64,000 nt of DNA from Anaerosacchariphilus polymeriproducens (GCF_003363435.1 NZ_QRCT01000049.1:186001-250000); one strand, 5' to 3'; shown: positions 28,483 to 38,443, counted from the stretch's first letter. Numbers and translations are program-made. The notes: generated by a model from the letters alone, not told the origin.

Positions 28483-29205
28483 TTAATAACTAAATCCTCT
28501 GCATTCTCTATTTCTTATTCTGTCTCTTATCTTTTTTCTGTTTGCCTGACTAATTGTCAAAATATCGTTATTCGTCATCTTAACCCATTCATATTTATAT
28601 TCTACAACATAATTTGGATTAACTAAATAGGATTTGTGTATTTGCATAAAATCTTGAGTCCCTAACTCTTTCATAACTTGTTTAAGTTTTCCGTAGAATT
28701 CTTTTACTTCTCTTACAAAGACAATTTTAATCTTTTTCCCTTCACTTTTAAAATATAAAATGTCTTTGTATGGTGTCCGATATACTGTTTTCCCAATCCT
28801 ATATTCAAAAAAACGATTTCCCCTTCTTATTAAATAAATCGCTTCTCCTAATGTTTCTTCTAAACTCTTCTGTGGAATTGGTTTAAGCAGAAAATCTAAC
28901 GGACGTATTTTGAATAACTCCATTGCATATTTCCCTTTTGCTGAAACAAACACAATCTTTGTAATTTCATCTTCTAATTCATGACGTATGTATTGCCCAA
29001 TCTCTACTCCATTGGCACCACTTAATTCAATGTCCAGAAAGATGATATCAAATGAATTATTCTCTAGACGACTTTTTAAGTTATCACCTGAAAAAAATAA
29101 TTCTGTTTCAATCTTAAGAAAATGCTTATGACCATACTCTTGAACCATTTTTTCAATTTCAGAACAAACTCCTTGTTCATCATCACATATAGCTATCTTA
29201 AACAT
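28483..29205 (-). CDS. LytTR-type response regulator (AgrA-like), orphan
   Basis: 240 residues. The receiver domain (about 1-125) has the acidic pair DD near residue 8, the phospho-Asp in IIFLDIEL (about 58) and the conserved Lys in LLKPI (about 109). The C-terminal LytTR DNA-binding domain (about 140-235) includes FMQIHKSYLVNPNYV. No kinase adjoins it; the AgrC-like kinase at 3650-4984 is the only candidate partner in the window. Flanked by its own terminator at 28435-28460. Confidence 0.9.
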   Translation of the reverse strand: MFKIAICDDEQGVCSEIEKMVQEYGHKHFLKIETELFFSGDNLKSRLENNSFDIIFLDIELSGANGVEIGQYIRHELEDEITKIVFVSAKGKYAMELFKIRPLDFLLKPIPQKSLEETLGEAIYLIRRGNRFFEYRIGKTVYRTPYKDILYFKSEGKKIKIVFVREVKEFYGKLKQVMKELGTQDFMQIHKSYLVNPNYVVEYKYEWVKMTNNDILTISQANRKKIRDRIRNRECRGFSY

Positions 29206-29454
29206 TTCTTTGCCCCCAAATCTTTCGTAATTATTTTCATCTACTCCTCATCTCTTTTCTTTGTTGTTTCCCTTATATTTAAAAGTCATTATAGATTTTT
29301 TTACAATAAAATTCAAATACTTTTGTATAATTATATCTTAATTTTTTTTAAACTATATAAACTATAATGTTGATATGTTTATTTATGTCATTAATTCAAC
29401 TATTTTCTACTTTGAAGACTTTTACATTTAATAACAACGTAATTTTCAATTAAA
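29206..29454. other. AT-rich intergenic region before the LytTR gene
   Basis: About 250 bases with no frame I can support. It holds two tandem copies of TAAACTATA (29349-29366) and a TATAAT about 120 bases before the regulator start. Probably promoter and regulatory DNA. Confidence 0.4.
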
Positions 29455-29482
29455 AAAAAGGCATATTTTCACATGCCTTTTT
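29455..29482. terminator. Terminator of the GntR/ABC operon
   Basis: AAAAAGGCAT and its complement flank an 8-base loop; T-rich tails on both strands. It is 7 bases beyond the stop at 29489. Confidence 0.88.
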
Positions 29483-29488
29483 ACTTAT

Positions 29489-30100
29489 TTAAAACTCTTT
29501 TTTCTTATAAATGATATTTGAAACTATAATGGAAATTACGAATAGAAGTATTACAAAAATCGGTATTCCTATTTTTATTATTTCAATTGTTTCAATACTA
29601 GGTGGTGGCAAATTCAGCTTACTAAAAAGTACAATGCCAACAGTCGGTAAAAAAAACATCAACATCATCATCAGTCTCCCTTTTTCAACACCAAACTTAA
29701 ACAAAAGTGGGAAAAGGATCGATAGCGCCCCCAAACCTGCCAGACTCGCATATAAAATCATAAGATTATTTACTTTCGTATTCACCCCTGGGATAATAAG
29801 AGAAAAAGCAATTGACACTAATACTCCAAAACCTAATCCAAGCAACCCTAAACAATATTTACTCATTATCAAATCCTTTCGAGTGATTGGCATCGACAAT
29901 GCGTATTTTTCCCAATTTGCCTTTTCATCATAAGCTAATGCTGTAACCGAAAGCATTACATTCAAAAGACAAATCATAACAGTTACCATGGACATTTCTT
30001 TATTGGAATATGCTAAAAATCCATAAAACGCAAGTAATAATATATATATTTTTGCTTGCTTTTTTAAGTTCATAATATCCTTTAAGATTAATCCAATCAT
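29489..30100 (-). CDS. ABC-2 type permease (small, YtrC/ABC2_membrane_5-like)
   Basis: 203 residues with six hydrophobic helices. ALAYDEKANWEKYALSMPITRKDLIMSKY is the typical cytoplasmic loop of ABC2_membrane_5 permeases. ATGA overlap with the ATPase gene (30097). Third gene of a GntR-ATPase-permease operon, a kind usually induced by cell-envelope stress. Confidence 0.85.
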   Translation of the reverse strand: MIGLILKDIMNLKKQAKIYILLLAFYGFLAYSNKEMSMVTVMICLLNVMLSVTALAYDEKANWEKYALSMPITRKDLIMSKYCLGLLGLGFGVLVSIAFSLIIPGVNTKVNNLMILYASLAGLGALSILFPLLFKFGVEKGRLMMMLMFFLPTVGIVLFSKLNLPPPSIETIEIIKIGIPIFVILLFVISIIVSNIIYKKKEF

Positions 30101-30945
30101 TTTTTTCCCTCCCTAATATAATATAACATGATGTCCTCAATAGAAGCGGGATCTACTAATAAACTTCCAGCAATTTTTTCCCTTTCTACTAATGCTTCCA
30201 CTCCAAAACCACTTTTTCTATAACCAATAATCGCTGATGAATCAACTGTTTTTAATTCACTTTCAGAACATTTTAATACACCATATTTTTCAAGCAGTAA
30301 GTCCTTAGAGTCGTTAAATATTATTTTTCCTTTATGTAGAAATGTAATATAATCACATATTTTTTCTAAATCACTAATAATATGAGAAGAAATAAAAATA
30401 GAATGACGTTCATCCTGTATAAACTCTAAAAAAACATCTAATATTTCATCTCTTACAATAGGATCCAAGCCACTAGTCGCTTCATCTAGTATTAAAATCT
30501 GAGAACCATGAGATAATGCACAAGTGATTGAAAGTTTCATTTTCATACCTCTTGAATATTCTTTCACAGGCTGTTTCTCTTTTAATCCAAATCGTGTGTA
30601 ATATTGTCTGAATAAGGATTCGTCCCATGTCTTATAAATTTTTTTCATGATAAAATTGATTTCTTTGATATCTAAATTTTCAGGAAAACAGCATTCATCC
30701 ATTACTACTCCTATTTTTTCTTTTAGAATTCTCTGGGATTTACTTATCTCTTCGCCTAATATATAAATCTCTCCTGAATCTTTTTTAATTAAATCCAGAA
30801 TTAACTTAATTGTTGTCGTTTTGCCTGCACCATTTTCTCCTATAAAACCCATAATACATCCTGACGGCAATGCCAAATTGATATGATCTAACGTAAATCC
30901 ATTATACTTCTTTGTTAAATTCCTGATTTCTAATGCATAATCCAT
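30097..30945 (-). CDS. ABC transporter ATP-binding protein (YtrB-like)
   Basis: 283 residues from ATG 30945 (7 bases after AAGGAG); an ATG at 30951 overlaps the gntR stop but is too close to the ribosome site. Walker A GENGAGKTT, signature YSRGMKMKL (degenerate, typical of the group), Walker B ILILDEATSGLD. Confidence 0.88.
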   Translation of the reverse strand: MDYALEIRNLTKKYNGFTLDHINLALPSGCIMGFIGENGAGKTTTIKLILDLIKKDSGEIYILGEEISKSQRILKEKIGVVMDECCFPENLDIKEINFIMKKIYKTWDESLFRQYYTRFGLKEKQPVKEYSRGMKMKLSITCALSHGSQILILDEATSGLDPIVRDEILDVFLEFIQDERHSIFISSHIISDLEKICDYITFLHKGKIIFNDSKDLLLEKYGVLKCSESELKTVDSSAIIGYRKSGFGVEALVEREKIAGSLLVDPASIEDIMLYYIREGKK

Positions 30946-30947
30946 TG

Positions 30948-31322
30948 TCATTCTCCTTTATATAATAATTCTAACATTTTTATTAATTCTTCCAAAGTAA
31001 GTCCACACAATTTTGCTGATTCAAGAATTTCCTGCATGTGATTTTCTATGGTTCTTAAATGTTCTTCTTTGATAAAATCAATGTTTTTACTCGCTACGAA
31101 ACTTCCTTTCCCGGTCACTGACACAATAAACCCATCTCTTTCCAACTCTTCATAGGCTCTCTTGGTCGTAATGACACTGATGCGTAATTCTTTTGCAAGA
31201 AGTCTCATTGACGGCAGAGCGTCACCTTCTTTCAATTCTCCCGAAACGATTAACGCTTTCATCTGGGAATATATCTGCTCATAAATCGGTTTTCCACTAG
31301 AATTGCTGATATTGATATTCAC
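30948..31322 (-). CDS. GntR family regulator, YtrA subfamily
   Basis: 124 residues. Winged helix (about 1-75; PIYEQIYSQMKALIVSGELKEGDALPSMRLLAKELRIS) with a short C-terminal dimerisation helix pair, as in YtrA. First gene of the operon; an AT-rich palindrome over its promoter suggests autorepression. Confidence 0.92.
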   Translation of the reverse strand: MNINISNSSGKPIYEQIYSQMKALIVSGELKEGDALPSMRLLAKELRISVITTKRAYEELERDGFIVSVTGKGSFVASKNIDFIKEEHLRTIENHMQEILESAKLCGLTLEELIKMLELLYKGE

Positions 31323-31361
31323 ATAAGACCACCTTTCTATACAAATATTTAACGAATATTG

Positions 31362-31380
31362 TGTATATATTATATATACA
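31362..31380. promoter_or_regulatory. YtrA-type operator
   Basis: A perfect palindrome with 9-bp arms TGTATATAT/ATATATACA around a single T. It overlaps the -10 box of the promoter at 31369-31398. Confidence 0.6.
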
Positions 31381-31398
31381 TTTATAACACTATGTCAA
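31369..31398 (-). promoter_or_regulatory. GntR operon promoter
   Basis: Minus strand: TTGACA (31393-31398), 18 bp, TATAAT (31369-31374), both consensus. Confidence 0.75.
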
Positions 31399-31417
31399 GT
31401 ATAAAATTCAATTCAAA

Positions 31418-31441
31418 AAGCTGCCCCATATGAGCAGCTTT
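31418..31441 (-). terminator. Terminator after the toxin-immunity-like gene
   Basis: AAAGCTGC and its complement around an 8-base loop, followed on the minus strand by TTTTTGAATT. 10 bases past the stop at 31451. Confidence 0.85.
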
Positions 31442-31450
31442 CTACATTAT

Positions 31451-32323
31451 CTATTCATTTTCTAGGTTTGTTATAATTGGTTCCCCTCCAAACGCATCCT
31501 TCTCATATAATTCTTTCCATCGCTTATCACCTTCTAGCAATCGTTTCCACTTTGTCTTTAATCCATGTTCTATCACTTTCATCCTTGCTATGAGTTTTTC
31601 TTGGTTATTGCATGGTTTTCCAAATAAATTTCGGTCTTCCATATCAAATTTTCTTTTTATAAATTGTGTCATAAAATATCTATAAATACAATTATCCCTT
31701 TTTTCTACATATATGATATCAATATCTTCCATAGAAACAAGAAGTTCAATATTGAAATCATCTTTCTTGAGATACACATTATTATTTTCGAGTAAAATAT
31801 CAAATGAGTATTCACTTGCTAATTCTTTGAAAATATTATTGATCAGGCTTTTATCATTCATATCGTCTCCCTTCGGAATCATACTATTGGTCGAAATATC
31901 ATAATAATAATTGTTTTTACGTAAATAAGTATACTCTTTTCCAAATCCACTTAATTCATATTTTCCATAATCATTAATTCTAATTAAATATTTATTTTCT
32001 GGAAATGTGGCCAGCTTTATTATGTCTTTCCTTTGGATCACCAGATCCAGCCAGGGTCTATTATATTCTTCCCAGAATTGCCTGGGAGTCTCGAAACTAT
32101 TGTCGGGTGTATTTAATAAATTAAAGTATCCGGCTCTTGCACCAAAATCTGATGTTTTTGGATATTTTAATTCCGATATTATCGGGCCGGTGTCTAAATT
32201 ATAATTTCCTAAAATGGTTGTTGTTTTGTCCATTGTCGTACTTAATTCACAACCTGATGTCGTCTTATGATTTAAACCAATATTATCCTTAACCCTTATT
32301 ATCATCATCCCTTTCACTGTCAC
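31451..32323 (-). CDS. Polymorphic-toxin-like C-terminal module fused in frame to a putative immunity protein
   Basis: 290 residues. Residues about 32-150 (DKTTTILGNYNLDTGPII, DFGARAGYFNLLNTPD, FWEEYNRPWLDLVIQR, SGFGKEYTYLRKNNYYYD) resemble toxin tips found at the ends of Rhs or T7SS polymorphic toxins. No delivery domain is present. Residues 155-290, starting MNDKSLINNIFKELASEY, look like a separate acidic immunity protein. Its own ATG at 31861 has AAGGGAG 5 bases upstream, whereas the long frame has no good ribosome site at its start. I infer an orphan toxin/immunity cassette in which the stop between the genes was lost. The toxin family is recognised only by impression. Confidence 0.5.
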   Translation of the reverse strand: MTVKGMMIIRVKDNIGLNHKTTSGCELSTTMDKTTTILGNYNLDTGPIISELKYPKTSDFGARAGYFNLLNTPDNSFETPRQFWEEYNRPWLDLVIQRKDIIKLATFPENKYLIRINDYGKYELSGFGKEYTYLRKNNYYYDISTNSMIPKGDDMNDKSLINNIFKELASEYSFDILLENNNVYLKKDDFNIELLVSMEDIDIIYVEKRDNCIYRYFMTQFIKRKFDMEDRNLFGKPCNNQEKLIARMKVIEHGLKTKWKRLLEGDKRWKELYEKDAFGGEPIITNLENE

Positions 32324-32391
32324 ACTATTTCATCTTCATTATTTTATTCCCTCTTTTCATTACTGCTCATGATTCATAATAATTAAAAATA

Positions 32392-32418
32392 GGAACCCAA
32401 TATTTTCTGTTGGATTCC
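32392..32418 (-). terminator. Terminator of the DMT transporter gene
   Basis: GGAA.CCAA pairs with TTGG.TTCC (one mismatch) around a 9-base loop; minus-strand tail TATTTTTAATT. Confidence 0.65.
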
Positions 32419-32427
32419 ATACAATTT

Positions 32428-33351
32428 CTAATTTAATTTTTTATTTTCTCTGTTTGATCCTAATGTCAAAATAAGTACTGTTCCTATAATACATACTCCT
32501 CCAATTATTTCAAAACTGCCTAGTGTTACATGCATCCAAATAATAGTTACAATTGTTGCTGATAGTGGTTCTGCACTACCTAATAAGCTTGCCTCAGTTG
32601 GTGAAATATATCTTAAACTGTCTATATATAAATAAAATGCTATTAATGTACCAAATATGACCACAAATCCTATATATAATGCAGTAATCAAGGACCAATT
32701 TTGCCCATCAATTTTCCATGGAGGATTTATAAAACTTAATCCAATTCCCCCTATTATCATCCCCCATCCAACAACAATGAAAGACCCCCATCTTTTAAGT
32801 AAACTTTTTGGAAATATTGTATAAAATGCAAGAGCTATTGCAGAGCCTAAGCCCCAGTATATTGCTGAAAATGAAATAGTCAATTTATCAACAGTTCCAT
32901 TTGTAACAAGGAAGAATGTCCCCAAAATAGCTAAAAAAACTGCAATCATCTCCTTTTTACTTGGAATTTTTCTAATTTTAATTGCTAAATAAACTATAAT
33001 AAATATAGGTGCTAAATACTGCAACAATGTAGCGGTTGCTGCATTCCCATAATTTATTGACATAAAATAAGAATATTGAACTCCTAACATTCCAAATATT
33101 CCAAATAAAATTAAGCTTATTCTCTCTTTTCTGTCAGACCAAATAGTCCAAACCTTATGTTTTTCTTTGGATTTAATACTTGCAAATAACAATAATAGAA
33201 CTCCTGCCAGTAGCATTCTTATAGTCACTAACCATCCTGGTCGAAAACCTTCATTCTGAAAAAGTTCTTGTGCAACATTACCAGAAATCCCCCATAATGC
33301 TGCTCCACTCAAAGCCATAATATATCCCTTAAAGCGTGAATATTGTATCAT
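32428..33351 (-). CDS. EamA/DMT family transporter
   Basis: 307 residues from ATG 33351 (AAAGGAG six bases upstream; the frame is open to 33375). Ten hydrophobic helices in two EamA repeats (ALSGAALWGISGNVAQ and SAIYWGLGSAIALAFYTIFPK). The LRYISPTEASLLGSAEPLSATIV segment is typical of RhaT/YdcZ-like exporters. A stand-alone gene with its own terminator. Substrate unknown. Confidence 0.87.
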   Translation of the reverse strand: MIQYSRFKGYIMALSGAALWGISGNVAQELFQNEGFRPGWLVTIRMLLAGVLLLLFASIKSKEKHKVWTIWSDRKERISLILFGIFGMLGVQYSYFMSINYGNAATATLLQYLAPIFIIVYLAIKIRKIPSKKEMIAVFLAILGTFFLVTNGTVDKLTISFSAIYWGLGSAIALAFYTIFPKSLLKRWGSFIVVGWGMIIGGIGLSFINPPWKIDGQNWSLITALYIGFVVIFGTLIAFYLYIDSLRYISPTEASLLGSAEPLSATIVTIIWMHVTLGSFEIIGGVCIIGTVLILTLGSNRENKKLN

Positions 33352-33501
33352 CTCCAACTCCTTTCTTGTATACATTAGTTGTCAGAAATAATTTAATGAT
33401 ATGATATTTATACTAAAACATATTTTGACATTTTACAACACCATATAATCGACATCATTAAAAAGGCATCTTATTTTTATTTTAGAAAATGTATGCTGTA
33501 A

Positions 33502-33545
33502 AAAAGTGCTATCGCATTTACAACCATAAATGCGATAGCACTTTT
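33502..33545 (-). terminator. Terminator of the ku-ligD operon
   Basis: 19-bp perfect stem (starting AAAAGTGCTATCG) with a 6-base loop and T-rich tail, 7 bases past the ligase stop. Confidence 0.92.
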
Positions 33546-33551
33546 CTCATT

Positions 33552-34472
33552 TTATCTCACTTGACATTCTTTTGGCATGACATCTGTTCTAATTCCTTTA
33601 AAAACAGGCTGTCTAAGTGCATCTTTTGTATTTGGCATATACTCAACAATGCATACTAGGTTCGGTTCTAACCATATGACCTCATCACTTTCAGCAGGCG
33701 CATAATTAAATGGGGATACACCGATCCTTTTACAATTGTATTGGTTAATAAAGTCCGATTTGACACCAAAGGAAACACTCCCTTTATACACCAGCATATC
33801 GCCTTTATATTGACCTAATACCAGCGTATTATTTCCCGGTTTATAACCACAGATAACAAATTCTTCATCTGCCATTCTCTTAAACTTTATCCAGTCTTTC
33901 GTTCGTTTATCAAAATAATATTTACTATTTGCCTGCTTTGCAACAACTCCCTCTAATTTTTGTTCGTCTGCCAATTGAAATAATTCAATTCCTTTTTCTT
34001 TTATATATCTGGAAACAGCTAGTTGTCTATGCTCTTGAATAACACTCTCCAGATAAGATTTCCTTTCTATTAAAGGAAGATCTGTAATTTCCCTGTTATC
34101 CATATAAAGAATATCGTATGCTACAAAACCTGCTGGATATTTACTGAAAGAAAGCTGCATTTTAAAAGTATCTGTCAACATAGTCCTCCTCTGCAATTCA
34201 TAAAAATCAGGAACTCCCTCTTTCATTACAACTAATTCCCCATCTAAAATACACTTTGATTTTGCATGCTTATGAAGTTCATGTAATTCCGGAAATTTAG
34301 GTAACAATCTCATGTTTCTTTTATTTCTCAACTCTGTAGTTTCATGATCTAAATACGCAATGCATCTGAGTCCATCTAATTTCAGCTCATAAATCCATTC
34401 CGGAGAATTAAACGGTTTCATCATCTCGCTAATCAGCATTGGCTTTATATCTTTCTGTTCAAACAAATCCAT
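33552..34472 (-). CDS. ligD: ATP-dependent DNA ligase (LigD ligase domain), NHEJ
   Basis: 306 residues. The adenylation motif YELKLDGLRCIAY has the active-site Lys near residue 31; motifs III-V (ILDGELV, GFVAYDILY, EGVVAKQ, WIKFK) are present, followed by an OB domain. There are no polymerase or nuclease domains, so this is a stand-alone ligase subunit as in many Firmicutes. It seals double-strand breaks held by Ku. Its ATG shares one base with the ku stop (TAATG), so the two are translationally coupled. Confidence 0.92.
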   Translation of the reverse strand: MDLFEQKDIKPMLISEMMKPFNSPEWIYELKLDGLRCIAYLDHETTELRNKRNMRLLPKFPELHELHKHAKSKCILDGELVVMKEGVPDFYELQRRTMLTDTFKMQLSFSKYPAGFVAYDILYMDNREITDLPLIERKSYLESVIQEHRQLAVSRYIKEKGIELFQLADEQKLEGVVAKQANSKYYFDKRTKDWIKFKRMADEEFVICGYKPGNNTLVLGQYKGDMLVYKGSVSFGVKSDFINQYNCKRIGVSPFNYAPAESDEVIWLEPNLVCIVEYMPNTKDALRQPVFKGIRTDVMPKECQVR

Positions 34473-35254
34473 TATGCAGTACCGGATATCTTGCTATTTC
34501 CTGAAAGCTCTAAACTGCGCTGTAAGGCATCCATAAGATTGATTACATTATTCTGCTCTCCGCTATCAGCAGAAACAATTTCATTTCCTTGTATCTTTGC
34601 CATAATAGCATTTCGCAATCGTTCTTGATATTCATCCTTAAACTCAGCTGCATTAAATGATTTTGTCATATTCTCAATTAACATCTTGGCCATATCCAAC
34701 TCATTTTGTTCCAACTGCATTTGAGGTATCTGCTTGGGAACTGGTACTATTTCATCTGCGTAAAATAATGTCTTGACTATCATCCCATCTTTTGCAGGAT
34801 ATAATACAATTAATTTCTCCTTAGTTCCCATAACTGTTTTTGCTATTGCAACTTTCTGCTGTTCTAACATTGCCTGTCTCAATAATTCATATGCCTTTTC
34901 AGCACCAGCATCCGGAACCGCATAATAATCTTTTTCATAATAAATGGTATCTACTTCTTCCATTTTCGTAAACTGTATGATATGAATGGTTTTATCTTTT
35001 TTCGTTTTAATCTTTTCCAAATCATCATCGGACATAATAACGTATTTATCAGGCTCATACTCATACCCTTTGATGATATCTTTGCTGGTTACCTCTTTAT
35101 TACAATGGCTACAATATTTCTTGTACTTAATTCTGGCTTTGCTCTCTTTATCAAGTTGATTGAAATGGATATCATTATCTGTACTTGTTTTGTACAATCC
35201 AATCGGAATCAATACTAATCCCATGCTGATGGAACCTTTATGTGCAACTGCCAT
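34472..35254 (-). CDS. ku: Ku protein, bacterial NHEJ
   Basis: 260 residues from ATG 35254 (AAAGGAGG upstream; the frame is open to 35293). N-terminus HKGSISMGLVLIPIGLYK, and a CxxC (KYCSHC) zinc-like insertion, followed by the Ku core beta-barrel. The C-terminus is a short Ser/Gly tail. Homodimeric DNA-end binder; recruits the ligase encoded next. The upstream hairpin at 35286-35328 may affect expression. Confidence 0.93.
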   Translation of the reverse strand: MAVAHKGSISMGLVLIPIGLYKTSTDNDIHFNQLDKESKARIKYKKYCSHCNKEVTSKDIIKGYEYEPDKYVIMSDDDLEKIKTKKDKTIHIIQFTKMEEVDTIYYEKDYYAVPDAGAEKAYELLRQAMLEQQKVAIAKTVMGTKEKLIVLYPAKDGMIVKTLFYADEIVPVPKQIPQMQLEQNELDMAKMLIENMTKSFNAAEFKDEYQERLRNAIMAKIQGNEIVSADSGEQNNVINLMDALQRSLELSGNSKISGTA

Positions 35255-35285
35255 GTTCTTCCCTCCTTTGTTTATATATAATAAT

Positions 35286-35328
35286 GGTGTCAAAACCTTT
35301 TATCTTAAAAATAAACTGTTTTGACACC
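35286..35328. repeat. Long inverted repeat upstream of ku
   Basis: 11-bp arms GGTGTCAAAAC and complement at 35286-35296 and 35318-35328, with an inner TTTAT/ATAAA pair, so the whole 43 bases folds. It lies between the tkt stop (35398) and the ku start. It could be the tkt terminator (but no T tract) or an operator; each arm contains a TTGACA. Confidence 0.5.
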
Positions 35329-35397
35329 TTAATTATATGTAAAAATCATTCAATTTATCAGTTGCACCTTACATGTATCTATATCGTATCGATTTAC

Positions 35398-37389
35398 TTA
35401 TTTATTAACAAGCTTAATAACTCTGTCTATAACATTTTCTATTGTAAAACCAAATTGTTTAAATAATGTTTTTGCATTTCCTGATGCTCCAAAAGTATCT
35501 AATGAAACAATATCACCATCCAGTCCTACATATTTGTGCCATCCAAAGGATGTTAATGCTTCAACTGCCACTCTGGCACGAACTTTATTTGGCATAACGA
35601 ATTCTTTATAGGCCTTATCTTGCGCATCAAATACCTCAAAAGATGGTAAACTTATGACTCTTGCATCTATTCCTTTCGCTTCTAACTGCTCTGCTGCTTT
35701 AAATATTAATTCAACTTCTGAACCTGACCCCATAAGAAGTACATCCGGAATTTCCTTTTGAGAATCCTTAATGATATAGCCCCCCTTTAATGCTCTCTTA
35801 GCACATCCCTCATATAGTGGTAACTTTTGTCTAGTTAATACTAATGAAGTTGGTGTAGTTCCATTCGTGACCGCATAGTACCAGGCTGCTGCAGTTTCTT
35901 TCGAGTCGGCAGGTCTAAATACTGTCATGTTTGGCATACTTCTAAGTGCTGCTAAATGTTCTATTGGTTGATGAGTTGGACCATCTTCTCCTACTCCGAT
36001 ACTATCATGAGTTAATACATAAGTAATTGGAATGTTCATTAAGGAAGATAATCTCATGGCGCCCTTCATGTAATCACTAAATACGAAAAATGTTGAACAG
36101 AATACTTTCAGTCCGCCATGAGCATAGATCCCATTAACGATTGCCGCCATAGCATGTTCTCTCACTCCAAAGTGTAGGTTCTGACCAATTCTTTCTTCTG
36201 CTGAGAAATCTCCCTTTCCAGCCATGTAAGTTTTATTTGAAGGGGCTAAATCTGCAGAACCTCCCATCAAATTAGGAATAATTTGAGTCAATCTATTTAT
36301 CACAATTCCAGAAGATTCTCTTGTAGCCATTTCTTTATCAAAACTCCAGAATTGTTCATTATTTAATAGTGACTGTTTATCAACTTCACCATTTATCCAT
36401 TTGACATATTCTTTTGCTAATTCTGAATAAGCTGTTTTATAAGCTTTAAACAGTTCATTCCAGGACTTTTCCTTCGTAACACCCTTCTCTATGTATTCAT
36501 TCATATTTGAATATACTTCATCTGGTATATAGAAAGCAGGTTCTGTTTTCCAGCCTAAGTTTTCTTTCATTGCAAATATATTTTCAGAACCTAAAGGTTC
36601 TCCATGAGCGGAAGCTTTTCCTTGTTTTGCAGGACAACCATAACCAATTTGATTTTTAACTATAATAATTGAAGGTTTTGAAGTTTCTGCTTTCGCTGTT
36701 TCCATTGCATTTTCAATTGCATCAATATCATTTCCATCCGCAACTCTTAATACTTGCCAGTCATAAGCTTCATATCTCTTCGCTACATCTTCTCTAAATG
36801 CTATGTCCGTACTTCCTTCAATTGAAATATTGTTTGAATCATATAACACAATTAATTTCCCAAGGCCTAAAGTTCCTGCAAGAGACGATGCTTCCCCTGA
36901 AATTCCTTCCATAAGACATCCATCTCCAACGATAGCATATGTATAATGGTCAACTATATTGTAACCTGGTCTATTGAATTTTTCAGCAAGATGAGCTTCT
37001 GCTATCGCAAAACCTACTGCATTACTTAACCCTTGTCCAAGTGGACCTGTTGTAATTTCAACACCTTTCGTGTGACCGTATTCTGGATGGCCTGGTGTTA
37101 AACTTCCCTCTTGTCTGAAATTTTTAATATCTTCTATTGTTATACCATATCCAAATAAATGCAATAATGAATATTCAAGCATGGAACCATGTCCTGCTGA
37201 TAATATAAACCTGTCTCTGTTTTCCCAGTTCGGATTTTTTCCATTATGATTCATTTTCGACCATAATGTAAATGCCATTGTAGCTGCTCCCAGTGGTAAA
37301 CCAGGATGTCCTGATTTTGATTTTTCAATAGCATCTGCTGAAAGTACTCTTATTGCATTAATAGATAATTTATCTAATTCTCTACTCAC
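35398..37389 (-). CDS. tkt: Transketolase
   Basis: 663 residues, full length. TPP motif [16 protein letters not shown]...[10 protein letters not shown] (about 155-195), catalytic His residues in [10 protein letters not shown] and [10 protein letters not shown], and the C-terminal domain. It transfers two-carbon units from ketose phosphates. The start overlaps the PTS IIC gene by 8 bp, so it is the last gene of the PTS operon rather than a housekeeping locus. The imported sugar phosphate is probably a direct transketolase substrate (inference). Confidence 0.95.
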   Translation of the reverse strand: MSRELDKLSINAIRVLSADAIEKSKSGHPGLPLGAATMAFTLWSKMNHNGKNPNWENRDRFILSAGHGSMLEYSLLHLFGYGITIEDIKNFRQEGSLTPGHPEYGHTKGVEITTGPLGQGLSNAVGFAIAEAHLAEKFNRPGYNIVDHYTYAIVGDGCLMEGISGEASSLAGTLGLGKLIVLYDSNNISIEGSTDIAFREDVAKRYEAYDWQVLRVADGNDIDAIENAMETAKAETSKPSIIIVKNQIGYGCPAKQGKASAHGEPLGSENIFAMKENLGWKTEPAFYIPDEVYSNMNEYIEKGVTKEKSWNELFKAYKTAYSELAKEYVKWINGEVDKQSLLNNEQFWSFDKEMATRESSGIVINRLTQIIPNLMGGSADLAPSNKTYMAGKGDFSAEERIGQNLHFGVREHAMAAIVNGIYAHGGLKVFCSTFFVFSDYMKGAMRLSSLMNIPITYVLTHDSIGVGEDGPTHQPIEHLAALRSMPNMTVFRPADSKETAAAWYYAVTNGTTPTSLVLTRQKLPLYEGCAKRALKGGYIIKDSQKEIPDVLLMGSGSEVELIFKAAEQLEAKGIDARVISLPSFEVFDAQDKAYKEFVMPNKVRARVAVEALTSFGWHKYVGLDGDIVSLDTFGASGNAKTLFKQFGFTIENVIDRVIKLVNK

Positions 37390-38443
37390 CTTTTTCCTCT
37401 TTTATTCCATCAACTTCTAATTTAGGTCTTGTTAAAAACAAATATCCTACAATAACTAGTGCTCCAATAAACATATCAACAGCGTACCAGACTGCACCTT
37501 TGGTCACACCACTGATAGAGACCAGACCACCAAAAGCAACCACTGATTCAACCCCATGAATCATTCCTAATAAACCAGAAACCGAAGTTCCAATAATGAT
37601 GGCTGGAAAAACTCGTTTGAAATCTTTTCCAGCAAAAGGAATTGCGCCCTCAGTAATTCCTGCCATTGATAAGAATAAAGCCGAAATCCCAAATTGTTTC
37701 TCCTCTTGTGTAAAACGATTTCTTATGATAAATGTTGCTAATGCAAGTCCTAAAGGAGGAACAGCGCAGCAAAGTCTAAATGCACCATTAGGTCCATAAA
37801 TTCCTTCAGCCATTAATGCTAAGGTAAAAGCTGTTGCTGCTTTACTACATGGACCACCCATATCAGCTGCTGCTAAGATACCTATTCCAATGCCTAATAA
37901 TGCTGCATTTACTCCTGATAAGCCAGTTAATGTCTGAACCATCAATTGAACAAATCCATTTAATGGGTAAACTAACAAATAAATATATCCTACACCAATG
38001 ATCAGAGTCGTAAATAATGGAACTAAAAAAGTTGGCATCAGTGGTTGTATCACGGTCGGTACTTTCCACTTCTTCACCCATTTCACTACATAACCTACTA
38101 AAAATCCAAGAATAATTGCACCAATAAAACCTGTTGCTATTTGACTCTCTCCAATAGGTTTATTAGCAACATATCCTAAAATAAACGCAGGAGCTAAAGC
38201 TGGTTTACTTCCAATTGAATATGCTATATATGCACATAATACAGGAACCATCATTGTAAAACCTGCCATAGCTAAATCATATAAATTTGTAAAGAATTGA
38301 TTACTTGGAATTATTTGTCCATCAACAATATTTCCTGTCACTAATGTAAAGGAAAATAGCATACCACTAGCAATAATAACTGGTAAAAAATAAGAAATAC
38401 CTGTATTAAATGACTTAAATAAACTTCTTCCTAATTCTTTCAT
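37382..38443 (-). CDS. PTS fructose-type EIIC permease
   Basis: 353 residues, about nine membrane helices. [23 protein letters not shown] at the start and [10 protein letters not shown] plus EGAIPFA are signatures of the fructose-family IIC. Separate polypeptide, not fused to IIA or IIB. ATG overlaps the IIB gene by 4 bp. Confidence 0.92.
   Translation of the reverse strand: MKELGRSLFKSFNTGISYFLPVIIASGMLFSFTLVTGNIVDGQIIPSNQFFTNLYDLAMAGFTMMVPVLCAYIAYSIGSKPALAPAFILGYVANKPIGESQIATGFIGAIILGFLVGYVVKWVKKWKVPTVIQPLMPTFLVPLFTTLIIGVGYIYLLVYPLNGFVQLMVQTLTGLSGVNAALLGIGIGILAAADMGGPCSKAATAFTLALMAEGIYGPNGAFRLCCAVPPLGLALATFIIRNRFTQEEKQFGISALFLSMAGITEGAIPFAGKDFKRVFPAIIIGTSVSGLLGMIHGVESVVAFGGLVSISGVTKGAVWYAVDMFIGALVIVGYLFLTRPKLEVDGIKEEKGE

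Noticed and set aside
29349-29366. Tandem TAAACTATA as a LytTR operator
   Set aside because: LytTR sites are usually separated by about 12 bp rather than adjacent; in such AT-rich DNA it may be chance.
35286-35296. TTGACA in the hairpin arm as the -35 of ku
   Set aside because: The nearest -10-like TATATA is only 8 bp away; spacing is wrong.
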